Of a stretch of DNA of 60,000 bases, positions 11,201 to 23,200 are shown in pieces. The translations under genes and the position numbers were made by a program. Source of the DNA: Antedon mediterranea (lineage: Eukaryota; Echinodermata; Crinoidea; Comatulida; Antedonidae); the NCBI RefSeq assembly GCF_964355755.1, contig NC_092679.1, positions 5,892,001 through 5,952,000 on the forward strand. Direction: 5' to 3'. The notes under the pieces were generated by a model. That model was not told the DNA's origin, searched no databases, and saw nothing but the letters and a program-made list of their open reading frames with translations. Every line of letters starts with the position of its first letter. Within the stretch, counting starts at the first letter, position 1.

Positions 11201-14200
11201 TAGTTAAGCAGAAATAATATTAAAATGGCAAAAAATATTTTAATAAATTTATAAATATAATAATAAAGTAGAAGATGTCCCTCCTTAATTCTAAAATGAC
11301 ATTGATCCTACTATAATTATATTAACTAAACTAAATGAAGTTTGTTGCTTGGTAAAAATCTAAAAAAAAAACGAAAAACTGCATGGAATCCTCTTTAAAA
11401 TGGAAATAAACAATTGTCTGGATTTACAATTTGCAAATTAAAATGTCTTCAAGTCAACAAACATATTCATATTTTTTTTCAAATATCTATAAATGAATAT
11501 TATATAACATTTCAAACTAATTTAATTGGATCAATGAGCATTTTTTAAGGAATGACAGTTCATCTATAAAGCTCAGTCTACACTAACAAACTAGTTTGAC
11601 AAAAAAAGTGTGATGTGTCTAAATATGGTAGTGATGAACATCATCAAATTTTATAGTGTAGACAGAGCTTTACAATTTAAGTTCATACTTGCAATATTGT
11701 GAACTGGTTACAGGTGGTGCCAAAATTGAATGCATAAAAGAAATATAAACATAATAGAGTTAGTAAAAATAAAAAATTTATTAATTCTAAAAAACAAATA
11801 ATGATGATAAATGAAATGAATCTGTTAATACTACTATTATAATTGTATTTAACTAACTATGTAGTAGCTTTGCATCAGGGAGTTGAGTAATTGGTCAGAT
11901 GTTTGCCCTACTCTGAGGTAGGAGTAGGAGCTGTGGCTTGGTGGTTATGATGCTTGGCTACCAATCTAAGGGTCCTGGGTTCAAGTCCTGTCATATGTCA
12001 GGGTTTTTTTCTCATGACAATTTACAACTCCACTCCCAAAGACTTAATAATAAGTCTTTGTTTATGTAGAGCATCTTGTGTATATGTTTGTCTTGTGAAA
12101 TTATGAAATAGTTTATCCATCCTGTAATTGGCGGGTTACTCGCTGTTGGATGAGTATGAAATAAAATTTAAAAAAATAAATAAAAAAATTTGTTTTCATA
12201 CTACATTACATTTGAGAATACTTGGGAAAAAATGTGCAAGTAATTCTCAGGTGGGATTCCAACCCACGACCTCGAGATCACCAGACTGGGGTTTATACAG
12301 TACCTCTAGACCACCGAGCTTGCGCCGATGGCTAGGGGTTAGATTCGAGTCCAAGTGGAGTAGCTTTGCGTCAGGGAGTTGATTAATTAACATCGTACCA
12401 ATCACTACTATTATAAAATTAACACTAAAGTTCATTCCAACAAAAAAACAAAATGAATTTAAAATTTCTGTTGATACTTTTTGACTGGATATGAATTTCT
12501 TACTTTCACAATCATTGGGAGTGCATTCTTGTTCCTTATTAGGGCGTTTGTTTTGGTTGCAATCTTCCATGGCAACGGCTTCACCGTCGATCAAACACAT
12601 TAAAATCCGCACCTTTGAATTTGTTTCACATGAGCACTAAAACAAAATCACAATGTTTGTAAAATTACACATTATAAAAAGATATTGGTATAGTCTACAG
12701 GTGTATGTATTTAAAATCTAATTTTTCCATGGACCTAAAAAGTAATCTAAATTTTCCCAGGGACCTAAAAAGTAATCTAAATTTTCCCAGGGACCTAAAA
12801 AAGTACTCTAAATTTTCCCAGGGACTTAAAAAGTAATAAAATTAATCCCAGGGACCTAAAAAGTAATCTAAATTTTCCAAGGAACCTGAAAGTAATCTAA
12901 ACTTATTAGTTTACTTATAAGTATTTAAATTCTTCCCAGGGTTCTAAAAATAAACTAGATTTTCCCAGGGACCAAAAAAATTAATTTATATATTTTTCAA
13001 GCATAACATTTAACAATCTCAATCACTTCATACTTTTGCCCAGGGACCTGTTAGCCAGGTGCCTGATGTGCACTCCTTCTTATTGCAGCTGTCATAATCT
13101 AAGGGCTGTGACTTTGCATCACAGTACGAGTTTTCCACAATCAACCAATCACCATTAGGGGTGTATTGGCTGCATACGACGTGCCTAGTCTTCACCCCTG
13201 AGCCACACGGTCTGGTACACTGTGGAGTCAAAAAAAGGAAAGCAATTAATGAAATATAAGGGTGTCAAAGCCCACCATCATCATGTTCAGTGAGAAAGTC
13301 ACTGTAAAACTTACCTTGCTCCACTCTGTGGTCATCCATTTATATTCACAAGGACTGCGAGAGCATGTCCTCGTAATGATAGGTTTACGGTTTGAGAAGC
13401 AAAAGGATTCTGGGTATAATTGGCCAGTTTGGCTCATACAATGAATGGATCTTGATTTCACTCCATCTCCACAATCTTCTGAGCACTGCATGATGTAAGA
13501 AAAAAAGAACATTATTTTCTTTTTTTTTTTTTTTAAAGGCAAAACTTAATTATTGGTCTTAATATTTAAAATTACACAAGTATCACCTCGACTATAAACA
13601 TAAGTTGATTCCTTGTATAAGCCATACCGGGTACAATATTTATAATCTAGAGATTCGAATCTAGCTCGGTGGTCTAGAGGTATGAACGCCAGGCTAGTGA
13701 TCTGGAGGTCGTATCCCACCCGAGAATTACTTGTAAGTGTTATTAATGTGCATGTAAAGTACACAAGTACGTCAGACCAAACATCAAGTACTACAGAAAA
13801 TGAATGTAGCATAACTCCCAAATTGCCAAGAAATTCTCAACTTTATTTTTTTTAGAAACACATGATGTACTGACTGCAGACTTGATTTTGTTAGTTAGTG
13901 TTCATTCGCCATGCAAACCTTTAAACAATATTTAAAGAGCACATATTCACAAGCAAAAGTGCTTAAGGCATAATTGTAGTTATTGGTATTTGGGATTTTA
14001 GTATTCAAAATGTGCTAAAATACCCCAAAGGGCCTTATCTACTTGATCTTTAAAGTTGAACTGTTTAATATAATAATATATAATTTTGCATAATAATACT
14101 TATAACAAATAAACACTAGACTAATTTACAAGGCCATAAAACCCCATTAATTTTGAAAGCTGACTATAAAAACAATGATACGTCAACGTTGGCTTGTAAA

Positions 14201-17200
14201 TGAATACAAACAACAGGATAATAGTTAAATTATAATTCCCTTTTCAAACACAGAAAACACTTCGTTAATAAATTACATGGTACTGTATATATAAAGCAAA
14301 AAGGTATTTGATAATTCCAAGGCCGGATTTTTCTTTATAAACATTTTGTGGAATACGATGGTATTCGGAGGTCGTATTAAGGTGAAAGTTGGGAATGCTG
14401 TTAGTTAACGATCCCGATTATTAGGTATTAAGGGAAGTGGGAAATAATCCTATCAAATTGTCTATAAGCCGAAATTGAGGATGTTTATGTAATTTTATGG
14501 GCCTATTGGTCTGTCAACCATTTAATATTATATTGAACTTTAAGCAGGATAGACATTTGTCCTATATAATTTTAACCATTGCATTCCACATTTTTAATTT
14601 TAATTTCTTGAATGTTGAATACTTACCCTAGACCATTCCTCCATCATCCAGTCCACGCCATCACATGGCCCCAAATCGCAACGCTTACGAGTATCTGGTT
14701 TTGTCGTATAATCGCAGTAACTGGATGACGTGGTATGACTATCAATTTGACAGACCACTTCTCGGACTTGAACCCCATCACCACAAGTCAGAGAACACTA
14801 CACAACAGAATGAAGGCTTGATAGTGATGACAGTTAATAAAATGCTCTGTTAAATTTGTGCGTTATTAATAGTCGAAAAATCTCATTTTAAAGCGCTTTG
14901 AAACCATCTGCTGATTGTCAAAAGCGTTATACTAAATAGTGTAGTACATCAATTATTATTATTCTGCTGTAATACTCTCCTGGTCTGTTTTTACTCGGGG
15001 TACCCGAGTCTAGGACTTACTCATTTTCTCCTCTTCCTCCATCTGGACACTATTGAGCAAAAAGTGCGATTTTCAAAGTACTACTGTACTCCTCCCTTAT
15101 TCGTTGTAGTATTGAGCTGGGATTTCGCATGAATATACTAAAGGCACATGTCCTCAAAGCTATAGAGCCGGATTTTTCATTTTCAAACCAGATGCAGCCA
15201 TATGACGTCTCGAAGATGGTACCATATAGCCGTATTTGGTAGGTTATTGATGTGTATGTGACGTCACATCCCGTCTTATGACGTCATTACAGCTTCATTT
15301 GCTGTACACCGAGTATCGCACATTCGTGCTTATTTTGTTAATTAATTTGTTTAAAGATGTATTGTCCCTTTGACTAATTCCCAAAAAATAAAAAATAACA
15401 GATTTCGAAAAAAGGTGGGTCATTTTGAAGTATCATAATAGTTATTAACTATCACCAAAAATTTTTCAAAAAAAAAAAAAATTTAACTGAAATACAGACG
15501 TTTTTTTGTTAAAAAAATAACTTTGACTTCCAGTCAAAGTTTTCAATCAAAACATATCCCATAATGAAACGCGCTTGTTTGGCTACTCTGTTTGGCTACT
15601 CTGTTTGGCTACTCTGTATGCATAATCATAAAACTTCCTCATGATCTGTGTGAAAATACCTTCTTAACCGTGACGACTTGTAAACAATCCTAATTTAGCA
15701 TATGCATAATGCATACTCATGGTTTGAAATCTTTGTTTACTTTCGCTCGTGACGATTTTCCAGATGAAATGTAATCAAACTAATTTACCTGTTAATTACG
15801 TAAACTTGTTGTTTTTGGCTCAAATTTTCGACTAAAAGTGAATAACTTTAATATTACTTTGATATGGCCACTTTAAATTTAGAATATTTTGACCTTCATT
15901 TTTTTGTGTTTAAAGGGACAATACATCTTTAATTAAGAAGCCACAATGTGTCACACACCACACAGCGTAAGGTAGTTATATGCGGCTTCTTGGCGTAGTG
16001 GTTATCACGTTTGCTTAACACGCAGAAGGTACCTGGTTCGAGCCCGGGCGAAACCTTTTTTTTTTAATTTTATGGTGAAAAGTACTGTATACGCAATATG
16101 ATAATTATACACAGTATATCTTATTTTTATTATTTTTTTAAATAACTATTTTGTGTAATCGGTAATTATCACTTTTACACATGTTTCTTTTGCTTTGTGC
16201 TTATTACCATATTTATTCTGTAATGTAAATGGATTAAAAAACTTTGTGTAACCCACATTTTTAGTGCAAGAGGTTTCGTAGTGTAGTGGTTGTCAAGTCT
16301 GCTTAACAACACGCAGAAGGTCCCGGTTGTTCGAGCCCTGGCGAAACCTATTTTTCTTTAACTTTATGGTGAAATATACTGTATACGTAATATGATATAG
16401 AGTATATCTCGTTTTATTACTCGGGGTACCTGAGTCTAGGACTCTCTCATCTTTTATTCTTCTTCTACCATCCAGACACTATTGAGCAAAAAGTGCGATT
16501 TATAAAGTAGGCCTACTACTCCTCCCTTATTCGTTGTAGTATTGAGCTCGGATTTAGCATGAATATACTACATGGACATGTCCTCAAAGTTATAGAGCCG
16601 GATTTTTTAATTTCAAACCGGATGCAGCCATATCACGTCTCGAAGATGGTACCGTATAGCCGTATTTGGTAGCGCGGTTTTTGATGTGTATGTGACGTTA
16701 TATCCGGTCTTATGACGTCATTACAGCTTCTTTCGCTGTACCCCGAGTATTGCACATTCGTGCTTGTTAGTTCTACTTTTCAAATTGCTGACAGTCTTAT
16801 GCAAGCAGTACAAGTGATGAATCTAAGCAGCTTGCAAGTGACATCTATTCAATGGGCAATCATTTCTTCAATGTCCAATTGTTAATATCAATTCCTACTT
16901 ACCCCTGACCATGGTCCAGAATTCCAATAAGGACACTCCCTAACTAAACAATCACGCATAACTTCGGGTTGTTCGCCTAATACAGTTTCACAGAAATCCA
17001 TCGATACAGCTTCACGTGTACCGTCTGGCATTTCTTGCTCACAATGCACAACCCTGTATTCTAGCCCTTCTCCACAAGACTTAGAGCATGAGGTCCATTG
17101 ACCTTTGATCCAGCGAGGAGGACAGGGTTCAGTGTTACAGTTTTCGATAGTCGACGGTCGCTTGTCTTTGTCGCACATGTAGTCTTGTACTCGCACTTGA

Positions 17201-20200
17201 TCTTCGTTGCGATTACAAGATGCAGTTCTTTCTCTAGTACCTGTCAAAAATAACGTACTTGATTATTTAACAACAAGCTTGTCTACATTAGTAGAAATGA
17301 CACACACATGATCTATTTTTAGAGAAAGATAGTTTTTTTTAGATACACATTTTTGCTATTGCACGCATCCATACACACAGGGTATCAAAATGACCAGAAC
17401 TTTACTGGGACGGTTTTAAACAATATCACAAGTTTCCCTAAGTGACATATACCATAACCCATTGAACATAAGCAAAAATCTTAGGCCTGCTTGTCCATAT
17501 TTTACAACAGGCCACTTGTCCTTATCATGTGGATGAATATCTAAAAGTTCTTGTTCTGGCACAACTGGAAAAAAGCTGTCCCTGTTTCCCCCTACCCCTT
17601 ATCTTACCTCCTCCACAGTCCCTTGAACATTGGCTAAATGAGGTTGTAGTCCATGAGTACGTCTCCACAGTTCCCATTCCCACAGGTACATAGTAGCTGT
17701 ATGTTATGCCTTGATTCTCATTCCTTGTTATTAGCTATTGAAAAAAAATATATATTATTAATATAAAGCTTGATTGCTTAATTTTCTCTATCTCTATCTT
17801 AGTACTCTCACTTGTACTGATGAAGGGTTGTGTTGCCCGAAAGATCTGCAAATTTTTCTGGCTGTTTTACTTCATCGTTTTTAGTTTTATTGCTTATTTT
17901 AATTTGTATCTCCATTAAAATCCAGCCACTGATATCCACAGCATTGTCATTTTTTCAGTCAGTTGCCTTTGGATCTATATATAACAATCAATAAATGAAA
18001 ACAAGATTCTGATTCTTAATTTCATGCAGAAAGAAATTGAAATCCGCAGCAAATCAAACATTTAGAAATGAAAATCTAAAATTTGATTAAATAGCATAAA
18101 AATAACAATTTATGTTTAGTTGGGCACGCAGTGTGATGACATCACACTGTTTTATAAACATAGTATTTTGACAAATATTTACAAAATAAATAAAATGTGT
18201 AATTTCAGGAATTTGGTACACCCATGAAATATTATTTCATAAAAATCCAAACTGTAGTTTGACAATTATTAAGAGAACTGGGTCAATACGTTTTTATTTC
18301 TGACTATTGATTGTCAAGTTTATAAGTTTATAGAATTTGTTAAAACTAAAAATGCACCTATTTCCTCTTTCTCCATTCCCATCTCCACTCCTTCAAAGCT
18401 TATCATGTAGATATAATTACCATGACTATAAATATACAGTAATTTTGCTCTGAAAAGTGAACATGAATTTGCACAAAGTTTATAGATTAACATCTTTGTT
18501 TGAAAATTAATAAATACCAAATGTTCAGAAAGTTGAATCATATAAAATTTTTTATTAATTGATTTAATCCAAAACTACAATTGTTGTCGATAACATCTGA
18601 AATCGTTATCGGAGTGATGTGAAGAATGATGTAATAATAACTAATGCCGCAATCTCATGTTTTAATATGGTTTGCGATCCATAATAACCATCGAGGGAAA
18701 ACTCTAACAAATATATTTTTGAATAATCATGGTAATTCAAGACGACGACAGATTCAACAACTACGTATTGTTGCTGATAAGTAATTTGGAACCCTCACAA
18801 GAAAATTCTGATACAAATAACGTCAATAATGATTATCATGACATTTCTGTGAAAAAGACGACTACATTCATCATCTAAAGGTTTTAAAAAGAGAATATCA
18901 CATTGGTACTCGTAGAACCATATTCAGGAAACACCCCTATTAAGTGGACACTTCTCTGTGAAAGGCAATATAATTATGGTTTAAGGTAAGGCCAACCCCT
19001 AGTTAGAGGACACCCCTTTTTTATAAAGAGGATACATTAGCCATGAAGGTGTTCACATAATTGGCCCTAATATACTTTGCATATTACAAATGAAAACAAT
19101 ATTGTTTGTTATGTACACATTATTTTATATAAAGGACCAACAGCTTTTCATCTCTTCTAAAGGACAGGGGATAAGAATATATGATCTTACATGAAAATAT
19201 AACAACACAGGCTAGTATTATAACAAATCAAATTAACTACCACTACAGTATTGACAAATCAAACGTTACTTGATTATATGTCAATCAAAGCGTTTATTCG
19301 TAAAACTGTTCTACCTCTGGCTTAACCAAACATTCCGTGTAAACTTTACTACCTCTAGCTAAAAAAACAACCTCCTAAACTTTTTCATTCATAACTCTTT
19401 TTTTTTTCCACATCAATAAATGTTATTGTTTTTCACCTATACTACCTCCTATGTCTATATAAGTTAAACAAACATAGGACAAATTGAATTGAACAAAAAT
19501 CAATGAATAAAAAAAAAAATATGACCGCTTCATGGACCTTAAAATATTCATGTTATCATAACAGTATTTGTTAAATGGCTCAAGTATATGCCCTACTGGG
19601 ACAAGGAATTAGATTGTTTGAATAAGTTCCCCATAGGAGAAACACTACTGGGAATAGAGCCAACCATGAGTAGTATTACTCCTACAGTATCCTATTAGTG
19701 TCATGTTAAATTAAATTTACTATTGTAAATTTAGTCTAGTAGTAGTATTACCGTTATGTACTTGTTATGTGTATTAAGCCAGCCCTCTTGAATCACAGCA
19801 TTGGTTCACGTTTTGCATGAGGTGGTATGGGGAGTGGGAGGAGAGAGGAAGGAGGGAAGGGGATATTGAGGGATTAGGGAAAGGAGGACAGAAAGAGCCA
19901 GAGGGAGGAGGAGTAGAAGGGGAAAAAACAGGAGGCAGAGAGAGGAGGAATAGGAAAGGGAGGAGGAAATATTAGAAGTAGGCCTGGGATTAAACCAGAA
20001 CTAGTTAGTCAAACTACTGTAAAAAATATTTTAAGGGAACATTAAATAATTAATAAAAATGTGAGCTTATATCCATTTCAAATATTGGTCAATTTGGTTT
20101 AGGGAGGGAAAGAAGGAGGGGGTGTGGGGGGGACAAAGTAAAATGAATGATTTGGAATATTGCACGTCTGTATTTAAACATTCAAAAGATTTTAAAATGT

Positions 20201-23200
20201 CGTATTTGTGCAGGAATATGTAGTTTGCATGCTAACATTTGTATAAGTTCTTAGGTTCATGTTAGATCATGTTTTAATGTTTGTATTTATGATCTACTTT
20301 ATATATAACTAACACTTAAAGCATTCAATGGAGTTGATAACACTTAACCTTATCAATATCTTTTTATCAGTACTTTTTATTTAGAAAAGAACTCACAAGG
20401 TTTCATTACTGGCAACAAAAACTTTTAAAGCGTCCTGGAGGGTTATACCACTCTTTGAAGATTTGTTATTCTTGTAAATCATGTTATTTGAGGGCATCAA
20501 ACAGGGTGTTAAAAGTCCTTAGGTAACTCAACATGTCTTTGTTTTCACTATTATTTCAGCAATTGAATTGAAAACCAGCATATGAATGGCAGTTTAAGAT
20601 AAGCCAAACTTATTTGAAAGTAGTAAAAAAATATACAAACAATATTGTAGGCATATCTAACAGTGGAAAATTCAGGATTTGTTGAACAAACATAATATTG
20701 GTAGTCTAGTCCAGCATTCCGCAGTTTTTCAGTCAAGTTGCACACTTATTTGCAAACTACAGAAAAATAGTATCAGAGAACCAGTTGGTAGGTTAATAAA
20801 TCCATGTCCTAAAATGGGATTACCACTTGTATATTAACAACGAACTATGCGTCAAAAGCGTCCATTGCCCAGATGTCGATTCCCAATTGTGTGTACAACG
20901 CTACGGTACTCGACGCGCATCAACATAGGGAAAAAACTTGTAGATGTAAAATGTAATCAGTATTGTAGATTCTACAAACTGAGAACATTTCACATATAGA
21001 TAAATGTATAATTGATAAAAATTTCAGTATCTGAAACAATTTTGAGACACCCATCAATTTTTTTTCACGACCCAAACACTGTGTTGCAACCCATAGGTTG
21101 CGGAACGGCGGTCTATTCAATCAGAAATAGATATCAAATATGTTGTTGATAATTTAATCATTTTAGCTGTCAAAAGTAGGAGCGTGTGGATCTATTGCTA
21201 CAACCTGAGTGAGTGGCCGAGCGGTTAAGACAGTGGAACCGTAATCACGTAGCCATAACATCGGCAGGGGTTCGAGGCTCACTCACTCCATGGTTCTGGT
21301 GGTAGAACGAGTCTTCTCGGATAAGGACTATAAACCGTAGGTCCAGTGTACACAACTTGCTCGTGTGCACTTTAAAGAACCTAGTACATCTTTCGAGACG
21401 AGTAGGGGGTTACTCCGGTGTAGTAGTACATCACAGCCACTGATCACCAACTGGGCCCTCTGGGAGATCAGTCTTTGACTGAAGAGGTCACCCAGTATAA
21501 AGATAAAACAAACAAACAAACAAACCTGAATCTGTCCCTGATCTTTATAATAATTTAAAAAGCATGAAGTATTCATTTGTTTAGGTTGATTTCAATTCAA
21601 TTCGTCTAATTGGACATTACAGGGTAGCATATTTAGGGACAAAAATACAAAATCTCCTCTCACTATTTGTCTTGAACACGACAGACAAAATCAAAACAAA
21701 TGACAAATTGAAACAATACTTAAATTTCACCACCTACCACATCCTGAGATATACAATGTACATAATCAGACATTATATCAAAGGTTTTCCTGTAATTCAG
21801 GCCATAAACCTTATTTTATCAATAGGTTGTGCCATTAGGATTTGACAAGTAGGATAGTAGGCCATTTCACACAATACATGGAAACAATTGGAACATCCAT
21901 ATGTATAATAAAACAAATATAAATTGGTGATAATAGAACTATACAGTTAAATACTATATACAGTAACCTTGTAAAGGAAGTGGTTTTCATTCTTGCGTTT
22001 TAAATGCCATTTTGGATTTTAGAAGGGCCATCAGAAGAAAAGGTTCTGGACTTTGAAAATGTCCTTCTAGATTGATTTGAACATACAACCAAGCTCTTAA
22101 GCTTTATCTACACTATCAAACTAGTGTGATGTGCCAAAATATGATAGTGTTATGACATCATCATGTCCATATATGGGCACATCACATTTTTTTGTAACAT
22201 AAAGTTTGATAATGTAGACAGAGCAGAGCTAGGAACGTGTACCATTAGACCACACTTTAAAGGCCTACTGAGTATCCCAACATGCATTGCGCGCGGATCA
22301 ATATTTTCATATTGTGATGAACGTTGATGCTGAGGAAGAAGGTTGAATGAGTTTGAACTTTTACCTGGGTTTATATCAAAGACGGCCATTCATCCTTCCT
22401 TTAATTGATTGTATACTTAAAATTTATAAAACACACTACTCTAAAATTCTGAAATTGTTGCCATGAGGAATCAACAACCCTTTACCTCCATCAATCTCTA
22501 CATAGTGCCATCTTTCATCAAATTTCTGGAACAGCTGGACAAGGTACTGTATATTAGGCCTACTAATACAGATGTGTTTAATTTATTGTTCCTCTTTTCT
22601 AAGACTAAAAACTAAATTTTATTAAATATAATTTAAGGCTAGTTCCTTCTAGGATGCCAGAACATACGCACAACGTAAGTAATTCAACCAGTCACAAGCA
22701 ACATTTCGGATAGTCTATTGCTTGTGATTGGTCCAATTTCTTGTGTTATGTGTACGTTTTTTTGCGTTGCATCCTAATTTTTATCACAATGTACCTGCAT
22801 TGAGTGAAAACTAACGCACATAAAGTGTGCTGTCCTTTAAATTACTGTACATCACAAAACAAATTACATTATACAACAAGGAAATGATAGTAAATTCACT
22901 TTCCCAGGAGAAGAATTGTGTGTGACCTGGTAAACATTTATCATTCATATGGGCTTTACAAAATACTAAATAATACAGAAATGGCCAGGGTAATAAACCC
23001 AGTTTTCATTGATAAGTACAACAATGATGTTAAATTACATGTATGGCAAATACACTGTAAACTTTCCCAGTACTGTATTAAAATTAGGTACATGTTTTTT
23101 AAGAGCTTGGTGGTATATATAAATTTCATTTTATTGTAAAAGTATTGTACAATAACTAGTCTGCAAATGCCTTAAAGCGAGGTTCCCACTAGCGACGCGA

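Larger units (their letters stand above)
10354..12503. other. Intron between TSP1-7 and first GCC module
   Basis: About 2.1 kb, AT-rich. It holds a MITE copy (11,568-11,672) and the SINE cluster from 11,862 to 12,388. No further exon recognised. Confidence 0.6.

Noticed and set aside
18935-19035. Repeated 'acacccctattaagtggaca'-like phrases here and near 6,329, 7,310 and 53,915
   Set aside because: They look like diverged copies of one dispersed repeat, but I could not define ends or a consensus by eye.
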